Shown: piece by piece, positions 8,304 through 16,598 of the stretch
How positions within the stretch are numbered: position 1 is the stretch's first letter
How the letters are laid out: each line of letters starts with the position of its first letter
From: JBHIBC01 sp046758905
GTDB lineage: Bacteria > Acidobacteriota > Polarisedimenticolia > Gp22-AA2
DNA: 29,433 nt
Direction of reading: 5' to 3'
Assembly (NCBI GenBank): GCA_046758905.1
Contig: JBHIBC010000035.1
Coordinates: forward strand, 1-29,433
Translations under genes and position numbers: made by a program
Notes under the pieces: model-generated
What the model was told of the DNA's origin: nothing
Seen by the model: the letters and a program-made list of their open reading frames with translations, nothing else
Database searches by the model: none

Positions 8304-8388
8304 GTTCGGCCGGCCCGGGGAATCCGCCCCCCCGCCCGGGTCCGGTGTCCAGCCACCCGCCCGCCGCGGGCGGAGGAGGGAGTGCCCC

Positions 8389-9867
8389 ATGTCCGATCTC
8401 AAGATGATCATCGGCGGCAGGGAAGTGGAGTCCGCCTCGGGCCGGAGGATGGAGGTCATCGATCCGGCCACCGAGAGGACGGTCGGGAGCGTGCCGAGCG
8501 GGAACGCCGAGGACGTCGAACGCGCCGTCGGGGCGGCCCGCTCCGCGTTCAGGGTCTGGTCGCGGATGACGCCGGGCGAGCGGGGCACCCTGCTCGGCAA
8601 GCTGGCCGACGCTCTCGACGCCGATGCGGAGCGCCTGGCGGAGATGGAGACGAGCCAGACCGGCAAGCCCCACAAGCTCACCAAGAACGGCGACGTGCCG
8701 TTCGCCAACGACAACATCCGGTTCATGGGCGCGCAGGCGCGCGTCCTCGAGGGGACGGCGGCCGGTGAGTACGTCGCCGGCATGACCAGCATCGTCCGCC
8801 GCGAGCCGGTCGGCGTCGTCGGATCGATCGCGCCGTGGAACTACCCGTACCTGATGGCCGCGTGGAAGATCGGGCCGGCGCTCGCGGCGGGGAACACGGT
8901 GGTCCTCAAGCCGGCCTCCAACACGCCCCTCACGAGCATCGAGCTCGCCCGGACCGCGCTGAAGGTCGGTATCCCGGAGGGCGTCCTCAACGTGGTGACC
9001 GGTCCCGGCGGACAGGTCGGGGACGCGATCTGCCGGCACGGCGGCATCAACATGGTGTCGCTCACGGGCGATACGGCCACCGGACGGAAGATCATGGAGC
9101 AGGCGTCGTCCACGGTGAAGCGGCTGCACCTGGAGCTGGGCGGGAAAGCTCCGTTCATCGTCTTCGACGACGCGGACGTCGAGGCCGCCGTGCAGGGGGC
9201 CGTGGTCGCCGGCTACGTGAACTCGGGCCAGGACTGCACCGCGGCGACCCGCGTCTACGTGCAGAAGTCGAGACACGACGAGTTCGTCGACCGGTTCGTG
9301 GCGGCGGTCAGGAAGATCCGCGTGGGCGACCCGACCAGCGCGACGACCGACATCGGGCCGCTGATCTCCAGGGAGCAGCGCGAGCGCGTCGCCGGCTTCG
9401 TCGAGAGGGCGAAGCAGGCCGGGATCGAGGTCCTCACCGGCGGCCGGCCGATGGACGGCCCCGGCTTCTTCTACCAGGCGACCGTCCTCGGGGACGCCGG
9501 GGACGATGCCGAGGTGATCCAGAAGGAGATCTTCGGCCCGGTGGTGGTGGTGCTGTCGTTCGACAGCGAGGAGGAGGTCCTCGGCAGGGCCAACGGCGTC
9601 GATTACGGCCTGGCCTCCTCGGTCTGGACTCGGGACGTCTTCCGCGCCCTGCGTCTCTCGAAGGAGCTGGAGTTCGGCGAGGTCTGGATCAACGACCACC
9701 TGCCGCTCGCCTCCGAGATGCCGCACGGCGGCGTCAAGAGATCGGGCTTCGGCTCGGATCTGTCGCGGTACTCGTTCGAGGAGTACACCACGATCAAGCA
9801 CGTCATGGCCGACCTCACCGGGCGGGCGCGCAAGGACTGGCACTTCACGGTCTACGGGGACGCGTAG
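8389..9867 (+). CDS. Aldehyde dehydrogenase, aminobutyraldehyde/betaine-aldehyde type
   Basis: 492-residue NAD(P)+-dependent aldehyde dehydrogenase, cytosolic. Catalytic residues in place: Asn151 in APWNYP, Lys174 in VLKPAS, Glu249 in LELGGKAP and the nucleophile Cys283 in NSGQDCTAATR, then EIFGPVVVV for the nicotinamide site. The C-terminal SEMPHGGVKRSGFGSDLSRY and the phrase EEYTTIKHVM resemble 4-aminobutyraldehyde dehydrogenases (PatD/YdcW), which oxidise aminoaldehydes from polyamine breakdown; betaine aldehyde is a possible alternative. An in-frame GTG lies 99 nt upstream, but the ATG at 8389 has GGAGGAGGGAG about 7 nt before it and starts just before the conserved domain. It lies 252 nt after the GcvT-like gene with an inverted repeat between, so it may have its own promoter. 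Confidence 0.92.
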   Translation: MSDLKMIIGGREVESASGRRMEVIDPATERTVGSVPSGNAEDVERAVGAARSAFRVWSRMTPGERGTLLGKLADALDADAERLAEMETSQTGKPHKLTKNGDVPFANDNIRFMGAQARVLEGTAAGEYVAGMTSIVRREPVGVVGSIAPWNYPYLMAAWKIGPALAAGNTVVLKPASNTPLTSIELARTALKVGIPEGVLNVVTGPGGQVGDAICRHGGINMVSLTGDTATGRKIMEQASSTVKRLHLELGGKAPFIVFDDADVEAAVQGAVVAGYVNSGQDCTAATRVYVQKSRHDEFVDRFVAAVRKIRVGDPTSATTDIGPLISREQRERVAGFVERAKQAGIEVLTGGRPMDGPGFFYQATVLGDAGDDAEVIQKEIFGPVVVVLSFDSEEEVLGRANGVDYGLASSVWTRDVFRALRLSKELEFGEVWINDHLPLASEMPHGGVKRSGFGSDLSRYSFEEYTTIKHVMADLTGRARKDWHFTVYGDA

Positions 9868-9890
9868 GGGGGGGCCGCCGCGGGCCCGTC

Positions 9891-9919
9891 GCCGCGCCCG
9901 GGAGCCTCTCCCGCGCGGC
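9891..9919. terminator. Hairpin between convergent genes, possible bidirectional terminator
   Basis: GCCGCGC/GCGCGGC arms (7 bp) plus an inner GGGA/TCCC stem with a 2-nt bulge. It sits in the 90-nt gap between the convergent aldehyde dehydrogenase and M28 peptidase genes. No T-run follows on either strand, so termination is inferred from position only. Confidence 0.3.
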
Positions 9920-9957
9920 TCGGGGGCCTCTCGCGCGCGGCCCGGGCGGGGCTCACC

Positions 9958-11561
9958 TCAAGGCGCGCGCCCGCGGATGCCTGTCTCCCACTGCTGCCAG
10001 AGCCCGAAGTTCTTCATCTGCCCGGCGAGGCCGGTCCTGTCGATCACCGCCCCGATCGCCGCGCGGTCCAGGCGGGGCGGCCGGCCCGGCGACTCCGCCA
10101 GCCCCCACAGGAGGGCCGCGGCGATCGCCGCGTTGATCTTCAGCTCGCGGATATCGGCCTTGTCGTAGGTGTCCGAGGGCGCGTGGTAGTTCTCCATGTA
10201 GTTCGCCGGCGCCTGGTTGGCGACCAGGTTCGGGATCCCTCCAGCAGGAAGTCGAAGTTGTCGGTCCCGACGAAGGCGTCCTCGGTGTGCAGGGCGGCGC
10301 CGTAGCCGGCGACCGGCCGGAGCCCCTTCTCGACGGGGCCCCGCAGATCCGCCCTCCCGCCGAGCGAGAACCCGGTGATCCGGCCCGTCCCCTCGTCCAG
10401 GATCACGGCGGCGGCGTGCCGGTCGAGCTCGTCCGCGTGCGAGCGGACGTAACCGAGCGAGCCCCACATCCCCTGCTCCTCACCGGTGAACAGGACGAAG
10501 CGCACGGTGCGCCTGGGGCGGACGCCGAGGGCGGCCATCTGCCGGGCCACGTCCAGGAGCAGGGCGCAGTTGGCGCCGTCGTCCAGGGCGCCGGTGCCCA
10601 GATCCCAGGAATCGAGGTGCGCGCCCGCCAGGACGATCTCCTCCGGGCGCTCGCGGCCGCGGATCTCCGCGAGCACGTTGCGGGCCTCGTAGGCCGGACC
10701 GGTCCGCACGTCGAGATCCAGCCGCAGGCGGACCTCCTCCTCGTCGCCGAGCCGGGCCAGCCGCAGGCCTTCCTCCCGGGCCACGATCGCCATCGGGAAC
10801 GGCGCCGGATCCCCGAAGGTGGCGATGTGGCGGTAGAGCAGGTCGCGGGCGCGCCCGCCGACGAGGAGCAGGCCGGCGGCGCCGGCCTCTCCGGCGCGCT
10901 TCACGATCGGGGGCAGCCGCATGTAGTCGGCGAACAGGTCCTCCCACGTCGCGATCACCTCGGATCCGACCAGGAGCAGGGCGCCGCGCGCCCGGGTGCC
11001 GGCGCGCTCGAACTCCTCCTCGCTCCCGTCGCCCACGAAGACCACGGGCGCGTCCAGGCCGCGGCGCGGCGTGGGGGGCGAATAGGGCATCGCCACGACA
11101 TCGACGGAGAGGCGCTCGGGACGGGTGAGCATCGCGCGCGATCGCGCCTCCTCCCAGCGGCGGGGCATCTCGAACGACTCGGTCCACGACCTGTCGAGGC
11201 CGGCCTTTTGGAACCGATCCCGGAACCAGTCCACCGCCCTCTCGCAGGCGGGGCTGCCGGTGGGCCGGCCCCCGATCCGATCGCAGAGGTAGCGCAGGTC
11301 CCGCTCGAGGGGCGTTGGGCCGAGCAGCGCCGCGATCAGACGGGCGGGCGCCCGTCCCTCAGGCGCGGTCGCGCCGGCGAGGGGCCCCGGCGGCGCGGCG
11401 CAGAGCAGGGCGGCGGCGAGACCGAGCGCGGCCGGTACCGCGGCGGAAAGCTCCCGGGCGGCGGCCCCGCGGGGGCGCGGCCGGCCGGACCGTCCGCCCC
11501 GCCGCGCGGCCGCCGGTCGCCCTCCGGGCCGCTCACCCGCCGAAGGCGATCTCGATCTCAC
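9958..11561 (-). pseudogene. M28 zinc metallopeptidase (carboxypeptidase Q-like), frameshifted
   Basis: Exported M28 peptidase with an inserted PA domain, like plasma glutamate carboxypeptidase. After a signal-peptide-like segment (AALGLAAALLCAAPPGPLAG) come the PA-domain stretch (GAAGLLLVGG) and the catalytic domain: GAHLDSWDLGTGALDDGAN with His315 and the bridging Asp, TGEEQGMWGS with the catalytic Glu pair, and ILDEGTG. The frame breaks at CCC 10237-10239: the first frame reads DNFDFLLEG then nonsense to a stop at 10140, while the next frame resumes exactly with IPNLVANQAPANYMENYHAPSD and runs to the stop at 9958. One G is missing from what should be GGGG. The final zinc-ligand His (NYHAPSD) lies after the break, so the truncated product should be inactive. 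The GTG start overlaps the upstream gene by 29 nt with GGGGGAG before it. The intact protein would be about 533 residues. Confidence 0.85.
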
Positions 11562-12312
11562 GCTTCTCCCCCTGCGCGACCGTGACGCTGCGCCGGACGC
11601 TACCGAATCTCTCGTGCCAGGCCTCGACCTCGTAGGTTCCGGCCGGGAGGCCCCGGAGCTCGAACCTGCCGCTCTCCCCGGTGACCGCGTGGAACGGGTT
11701 GTCGGACACGGCGATCCAGGCGCTCATCCAGGCGTGGATGTCGCAGCGGATGCCCACGACCTCGGGCTCCGGGAAGAAGCGCCTCACGGTCCGCCCGTGG
11801 CCGGACATCGAGACGTTGAACGCCCGGTTCCTCCCGGTCACCGCCCGGACGTTGTGCACCACCGGATCGCTGCTCTTGAAGACGATGAGCTGGTCGGTCT
11901 GCACTGAGAGGACGTGCGGGACGAAGATGCACCCCCTCTGGTCCATCTCCGCCGGCTCCCGAGGGGGGGCGAAGACGCGCTCGCCCAGCCCCGAGACCAC
12001 GTGCACGTAGACGTTTCGCAGGCTGCCGTCCGGGTTGACGATGACCTCCTCGCTCAGGGCGGTCGCGCCGCTCTTCGCGCAGGCCGGCTCGCCGGACATC
12101 TTGAGGGTCCGGCGCTCGGGAGGGGTGCCGCGGAACAGGACGCGGCCGGCGATCGACGCGCTGCCGATCGACTGCCCCGGCCCTATGGCGCCGGGGGGCG
12201 GCGGCGGTGGCTCGCCCGCCCCTCCGCCGCAGCCGCCCAGCAGGGCGCCGCCGAGCAGGGCGGCCGCCAGGGGCGGAAGGCGATGAGGATTCATGGAGCC
12301 GGTGGAGGGCAC
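11533..12312 (-). CDS. Lipoprotein with cupredoxin-like domain and carboxypeptidase-regulatory-like fold
   Basis: 259 residues with a lipoprotein signal peptide: hydrophobic LAAALLGGALLGGC with Cys28 in the lipobox, then a Gly/Pro linker. The mature part has a beta-rich domain with DPVVHNVRAV (His153) and GIRCDIHAWMSAWI (Cys190, His193, Met196), the His...Cys-x2-His-x2-Met arrangement of a type-1 copper site, although the Cys-Met spacing is shorter than in plastocyanin. It ends in TGESGRFELRGLPAGTYEVEAWHE, typical of CarboxypepD_reg-like domains. Probably a periplasm-facing lipoprotein that could carry copper or electrons; no partner is visible. The GTG start at 12312 has AGGAGG 5 nt upstream; an ATG at 12294 lacks one. 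It follows the methyltransferase and overlaps the M28 gene. Confidence 0.82.
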   Translation of the reverse strand: MPSTGSMNPHRLPPLAAALLGGALLGGCGGGAGEPPPPPPGAIGPGQSIGSASIAGRVLFRGTPPERRTLKMSGEPACAKSGATALSEEVIVNPDGSLRNVYVHVVSGLGERVFAPPREPAEMDQRGCIFVPHVLSVQTDQLIVFKSSDPVVHNVRAVTGRNRAFNVSMSGHGRTVRRFFPEPEVVGIRCDIHAWMSAWIAVSDNPFHAVTGESGRFELRGLPAGTYEVEAWHERFGSVRRSVTVAQGEKREIEIAFGG

Positions 12313-12357
12313 GACCGCCTCCTGCGCGATGACGGTACGCGAGCGGCGCGCGCCCTG

Positions 12358-12984
12358 TCAAGAAGGGCGGGCCGCGCCGCGATACATCGGTCTCAGCGCT
12401 CGGGGCCCCCAGGGCATCTCGTAACGCTCGAGCGACTCGATCCGCAGCCCGGCGGCGCGCACCTCGTGATCGATCGCCACGTCGAGCCGGCATCCGTCGG
12501 CGAGGATCCGCTGCAGCGGCGTGAGGAACTCCTGGCGCCGCGCCAGCGCCGGCTCCGCGGCGCGCCCGTGCTCGAGGAAGAGGTAGAGCCCCGATCGCCG
12601 CAGCACCCGCCGGATCTCCGCCAGGCCGGCCGTCAGGTCGGCGAGGCTGCACAGGGTCCAGTTGGTGACCACGGTGTCGAACGAGGCGTCCGAAAACGGC
12701 ATCGCCTCGGCCGATCCGCGTACCATCGTGACGGGGAAGGCGGGCGCCCGCGCCCGTCTGCGGGCGCGGCGGGTCATCCCGGGATTCGGCTCCAGGGCCA
12801 CCAGCTCGGCGATCCGCTCCGCCTCGGGAGGATACTCGCCCACCGAGGCGCCGAAGCCGAAACCGACCTCGAGGACTCTCCCGCGCGCCCGGCGCAGCGC
12901 CTCCCGGCGCTGCTCCTGGAAGACGGGCCGGGCCAGGATCTTCTCCATGGCCCACGGGAGGATGCGGCTGCGGTAAAGGCCCAT
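12358..12984 (-). CDS. Class I SAM-dependent methyltransferase
   Basis: 208 residues of the Methyltransf_11 type. Motif I is VLEVGFGFG (37-45); VALEPNPGM (about 62-70) ends in the acidic residue that binds the SAM ribose; then RGSAEAMPFSDASFDTVVTNW (motifs II/III) and EIRRVLRRSGLYLFLEHG. The last phrase is common in small-molecule and quinone/phospholipid-type methyltransferases such as those next to UbiE. Its substrate cannot be told. The open frame extends far upstream across hemQ, but the ATG at 12984 is the sensible start: what lies before it is antisense-like Arg/Pro/Gly-rich sequence over hemQ. A weak GAGGG lies 9 nt upstream. It is 62 nt after hemQ, same strand. Confidence 0.87.
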   Translation of the reverse strand: MGLYRSRILPWAMEKILARPVFQEQRREALRRARGRVLEVGFGFGASVGEYPPEAERIAELVALEPNPGMTRRARRRARAPAFPVTMVRGSAEAMPFSDASFDTVVTNWTLCSLADLTAGLAEIRRVLRRSGLYLFLEHGRAAEPALARRQEFLTPLQRILADGCRLDVAIDHEVRAAGLRIESLERYEMPWGPRALRPMYRGAARPS

Positions 12985-13046
12985 GGCGGAAGGCCCTCGG
13001 GCGGCCCGGCCGCGGGCGGGCGCCGCCGCCCGGGAGCCTCGTGGAG

Positions 13047-13871
13047 TCAGGCCGGCGCGCGGCCGGCGAGCAGCCGGGGGAGCTCCTTCGCCGAGAACTG
13101 CAGGCCGACGTAGAACGGGCCGAACTCGGCGTACAGGGCGCTGGCCTCGTCGAAGCGCATCTCGTAGATCAGCTTCTTGAACACCACCGGATCGTCGGCG
13201 AACAGATCCACGCCCCACTCCCAGTCGTCCAGTCCGATCGACCCCGAGATGATCTGGGTCACCTGCCCCGCGTAGGCGCGCCCGACGAGGCCGTGCTCGC
13301 GCATCATCGCCGCGCGCTTGTCGAACGGGACCGTGTACCAGTTGTTCCTGTCGCCGCGCCTCTTGTTCATCGGATAGAAGCAGACGTGCCGGCGGCCGGG
13401 GATCTCGGCGAACAGGCGGCCGGCCATCCGCTCGCGCTGCTTGTCGAGCTCGGCGTCGAAGGCGCGCTCGAACTCCTCGCTGCCCTGCTGGAGGCCGCGG
13501 CTCGACAGGTCGGAATGGATCCTGGCCGTCATCTCGTACAGCCCCAGCTCGACGATGGACACGTAGGAGGTGGCCGGCTCCAGGTGATCGAACAGCGCGG
13601 TCTGCGCCAGCCGCAGCTCGATTCGGCTGAGCTCCTCGAACGAGCGGCGGAAGTGGATCAGCATCAGGTCGCCCTTGTGGCCGAGCAGGTCGACGAGCGC
13701 GCTCGGGCCGTCCACGCGGCCTTCCGCGGGCAGGAGGAGGGAGGCGGCCTCCTCGGCGATCCTCTCGCGCCGCTCGGCGGGCAGCGCCTTCAGGTCCGCC
13801 CAGCGGACGCGGAACATCTGATGCAGGACGCTCCAGCCCTCGAGCGTCTCGGGGACGTGCGGATTGTGCAT
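13047..13871 (-). CDS. hemQ: Coproheme decarboxylase (HemQ/ChdC)
   Basis: 274-residue chlorite-dismutase-fold enzyme that oxidatively decarboxylates coproheme III to heme b with H2O2, the last step of the coproporphyrin-dependent heme pathway. Seen: FYPMNKRRGDRNNWYT, in which Tyr166 matches the radical-forming tyrosine (Tyr147 of the Listeria enzyme), and REHGLVGRAYAGQVTQIISG, in which His193 (proximal ligand) and Gln206 fall at exactly the +27 and +40 spacing of Listeria His174 and Gln187. GLDDWEWGVDLFADDP and EMRFDEASALYAEFG are also HemQ-typical. I chose the ATG at 13871 (AAGGA 8 nt upstream, followed at once by family-like sequence) over an upstream in-frame ATG. No other heme gene is in the window. 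It heads the leftward run with the methyltransferase. Confidence 0.95.
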   Translation of the reverse strand: MHNPHVPETLEGWSVLHQMFRVRWADLKALPAERRERIAEEAASLLLPAEGRVDGPSALVDLLGHKGDLMLIHFRRSFEELSRIELRLAQTALFDHLEPATSYVSIVELGLYEMTARIHSDLSSRGLQQGSEEFERAFDAELDKQRERMAGRLFAEIPGRRHVCFYPMNKRRGDRNNWYTVPFDKRAAMMREHGLVGRAYAGQVTQIISGSIGLDDWEWGVDLFADDPVVFKKLIYEMRFDEASALYAEFGPFYVGLQFSAKELPRLLAGRAPA

Positions 13872-13963
13872 CGACCCGTCCTTCGAGCCGCGGGCCGAGC
13901 CGGGGCCGGCCCGCATCGGCCCTAGTCGAGCGGTTCGGGCCCACGCCCACAACTTCGGCCGAG

Positions 13964-13992
13964 ACCCCCGCGGCCGCCCGCGGGGGTAGAAT
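13964..13992. promoter_or_regulatory. Perfect inverted repeat overlapping a -10 box in the hemQ/polB divergent region
   Basis: Arms ACCCCCGCGG (13964-13973) and CCGCGGGGGT (13978-13987) flank CCGC. The last T of the right arm begins TAGAAT (13987-13992), a good -10 match 44 nt before the polymerase ATG. The repeat thus covers the -35 to -10 spacer, where a regulator could block transcription of polB. It might also be a transcript hairpin for the opposite strand. Confidence 0.4.
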
Positions 13993-14035
13993 CGAGGGGA
14001 CGCGTCCCCCGTCAGACCTCCGGAGGGGCCGGACC

Positions 14036-16483
14036 ATGGCCGTCCGCGGGTTCATCCTGCACCCGACCTACCGCATCGAGTCGGGCCGTCCGGTCGTGCA
14101 CCTGTTCGGCCGCCTCGAGACGGGCGAATCGTTCCTCATCCGCGACACGCGGGTCGTGCCGTATTTCTTCGTGCGCGCCGGCGACGCCGGCGCGGCGCGC
14201 GCGCAGGGGGCCTGCCGGGTCGCGCAGACCGACCTGAAGACCATGCGCGGCGAGCCCGTGGTCCGGGTCGAGGTCCCCACGCCCCCCGACACGCCGCCGG
14301 TGCGCGACGGCCTGCTGGAGAGAGGGATCCCGGTCTACGAGGCCGACATCCGCTTCGCCGTCCGGTACCTGATCGACCGCGGCATCCGCGGGGCGGTGGC
14401 GATCGACGGGGAGGGGGCCGGGCCCGGAGACGGGCCGGCCGCGCCGTGCGGGAGGCCCGGGCCCGCGGCCGTGGACCGGTGCTTCGAGGATCCCGGGCTG
14501 CGGCCCGCCGACTGGCTGCCGCCGAAGGGCCTCCTGCGCTTGGTGTCGCTCGACATCGAGACCGACCCGCGCGGGCAGAGGGTCTACGCCGTCTCCCTCG
14601 CCGGCGCGGGGCTCGACGAGGTCCTGCTGGCGCTCCCGGAGGAGAGGGTCCGCAGCGGCCTGCGCGGGGCCCGCCCCGAGGGGGCGGTGGTCGCCTGCGG
14701 CGACGAGCGGGGACTCCTCAGGCGCGCCTTCGCCCGGCTGCGGGAGGTCGACTTCGACATCCTCACCGGGTGGAACGTGATCGACTTCGACCTCTCGGTG
14801 CTGGGCGCCGCGGCCCGCCGCTACGGCGTCCCGTTCGAGATCGGCCGCCTGCCGGGGGCGGCCCGAGTGATCCGCGACACGTCGTTCTGGGGGCGCTCGC
14901 GCGTGGAGGTCGCCGGGCGGCTGGTGCTCGACGGCATCGACCTGCTGCGCGGGGCGTTCGTCAGGCTGGAGGACTACCGGCTCGACACCGCCGCCCGGAC
15001 CATCCTGGGGGAGGGGAAGGTGGCGCTGGAGCCCGGAGCACCCGGCCGGTCGGGGCGGGGTCGGGCCGAGGCGATCGATCGCGCGTTCCGGGAGGACCTG
15101 CCGCTGTTCGTCGCCTACTCGCGGACCGACGCCCACCTCGTGCTCGGGATCCTCGACGAGGCGCGCCTGATCGACCTGTCCCTGCGGCGCAGCCTGCTGA
15201 CCGGAATGCCGCCCGACCGGGTGGGCGCCAGCATCGCCTCGTTCGACTTCCTCTATCTCGGCGAGCTGCGCCGGCGGGGTCGGGTCGCGCCGAGCGTCGG
15301 CGGGCGGACGGCGGAGGAGCAGCCGACGGCCGGGGGGGCGGTGCTGGAGCCCTCGCCGGGCCTGTACGAGAACGTCCTGGCGTTCGACTTCAGGAGCCTG
15401 TACCCGAGCCTGATCCGGACCTTCAACATCGACCCGCTGGGGTACGACCCCGATGCCGGCACGGAGGGGGATGCTGAGGTCATCCGCGCCCCCAACGGCG
15501 CCGCCTTCCGCCGCGAGCCGGGGATCCTGCCCGAGATGCTGAAGGACCTCTTCCCCCGGCGCGACGAGGCGAAGCGTCGGGGCGATGCGATCGGCGCGCA
15601 CGCGCTGAAGATCCTGATGAACTCCTTCTACGGCGTTCTGGCGACGCCGGCCTGCCGCTTCTACTCCGGTCCCGTCGCCAACGCCATCACCCACTTCGGG
15701 CAATGGGTCCTGCACTGGGCGCGGGACCGGATGGAGTCGCTCGGGTACCGGGTGCTGTACGGCGACACCGACTCGCTGTTCGTGCTCTCCGGCCTGCGCG
15801 GAGCCGGCGCCAGGCCGGAGGCGCGGCGTCTGGGGGCGGAGCTGTGCGATCGGATCAACCGGGAGCTTCGGGAGCAGGTCGCCGCCACCTGGAGGGCCGA
15901 CAGCCACCTCGAGCTGGAGTTCGAGATGCTGTTGCTCAAGTTCTTCCTGCCCTCGGTGCGGCACGGTAAGGCCGGCGCCCGCAAGCGCTACGCCGGACTG
16001 GTGGACGGGGGCGCCCGGGGCGGCTCGGACGAGCTGCTGTTCGTCGGCATGGAGGTCGTCCGTCGCGACTGGACCGAGCTGAGCAAGATCTTCCAGCGCG
16101 GCCTGTTCGAGCGGCTGTTCCGCGGCGCCACCCGGGAGGCCGCCGCCGCGTACGTCCGTGAGTTCGTGCGCGCCCTCAAGGAGGGCCGGCACGACGGTCA
16201 CCTCGTCTACCGCAAGGCGCTCCGCAAGGCGGTGGAGGAATACACCGCGACCACCCCTCCGCACGTCCGGGCGGCCCGCATGAGTCACGGAAGGGTGGGG
16301 GATCTCATCGAGTACGTGATCACCGTCGCGGGTCCGGAGCCGGCCGCCTCACGGAAGAGTCCCATCGATTACGGACACTACGTCGACCGGCAGGTCCGCC
16401 CGATCGCCGAGCAGGTCCTCGAGCACATCGGGATAGACTTCGACGAGGCTGCGGGAGAGGCGGCGCAGGGGTCGCTGTTCTGA
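14036..16483 (+). CDS. polB: Family-B DNA polymerase (DNA polymerase II type)
   Basis: 815-residue replicative-fold polymerase with 3'-5' proofreading exonuclease, likely for damage bypass or replication restart as Pol II in E. coli (783 residues). Exonuclease motifs: SLDIETDPRG (Asp173, Glu175), GWNVIDFDLSVLG and YSRTDAHL. Polymerase motifs: A, FDFRSLYPSLI (Asp451); B, KILMNSFYG (Lys525, about Asn529-Gly533); C, YGDTDSLFV (Asp577, Asp579). ARKRYAGLV and GMEVVRRDW follow in the thumb region. All catalytic acids are present, so it should be active. The ATG has GGAGGGG 7 nt upstream. An in-family insertion rich in Gly/Pro (about 127-148) separates the N-terminal domain from the exonuclease. It is divergent from hemQ. 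No LexA box was recognised. Confidence 0.95.
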   Translation: MAVRGFILHPTYRIESGRPVVHLFGRLETGESFLIRDTRVVPYFFVRAGDAGAARAQGACRVAQTDLKTMRGEPVVRVEVPTPPDTPPVRDGLLERGIPVYEADIRFAVRYLIDRGIRGAVAIDGEGAGPGDGPAAPCGRPGPAAVDRCFEDPGLRPADWLPPKGLLRLVSLDIETDPRGQRVYAVSLAGAGLDEVLLALPEERVRSGLRGARPEGAVVACGDERGLLRRAFARLREVDFDILTGWNVIDFDLSVLGAAARRYGVPFEIGRLPGAARVIRDTSFWGRSRVEVAGRLVLDGIDLLRGAFVRLEDYRLDTAARTILGEGKVALEPGAPGRSGRGRAEAIDRAFREDLPLFVAYSRTDAHLVLGILDEARLIDLSLRRSLLTGMPPDRVGASIASFDFLYLGELRRRGRVAPSVGGRTAEEQPTAGGAVLEPSPGLYENVLAFDFRSLYPSLIRTFNIDPLGYDPDAGTEGDAEVIRAPNGAAFRREPGILPEMLKDLFPRRDEAKRRGDAIGAHALKILMNSFYGVLATPACRFYSGPVANAITHFGQWVLHWARDRMESLGYRVLYGDTDSLFVLSGLRGAGARPEARRLGAELCDRINRELREQVAATWRADSHLELEFEMLLLKFFLPSVRHGKAGARKRYAGLVDGGARGGSDELLFVGMEVVRRDWTELSKIFQRGLFERLFRGATREAAAAYVREFVRALKEGRHDGHLVYRKALRKAVEEYTATTPPHVRAARMSHGRVGDLIEYVITVAGPEPAASRKSPIDYGHYVDRQVRPIAEQVLEHIGIDFDEAAGEAAQGSLF

Positions 16484-16573
16484 TCCGGCCGCGCGCGGGC
16501 CGCCGGGGATCCGCGTGCGCCGCGGCGTCGTTCGGCGGGGGCGAGGCGCGCCGCGGCGCCCCGGGGAATTGGA

Positions 16574-16579
16574 TATACT
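16574..16579 (+). promoter_or_regulatory. Possible -10 box of the aconitase gene
   Basis: TATACT, five of six matches, within GGAATTGGATATACTGC, 20 nt before the GTG start. No -35 match is at normal spacing. The gap from polB (16484-16598) is otherwise featureless. Confidence 0.35.
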
Positions 16580-16598
16580 GCACCCCAGGGAGGAACGC

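Noticed and set aside
14012..16288. 758-codon minus-strand frame opposite the DNA polymerase
   Set aside because: The sense strand carries every polymerase and exonuclease motif; the antisense product has none.
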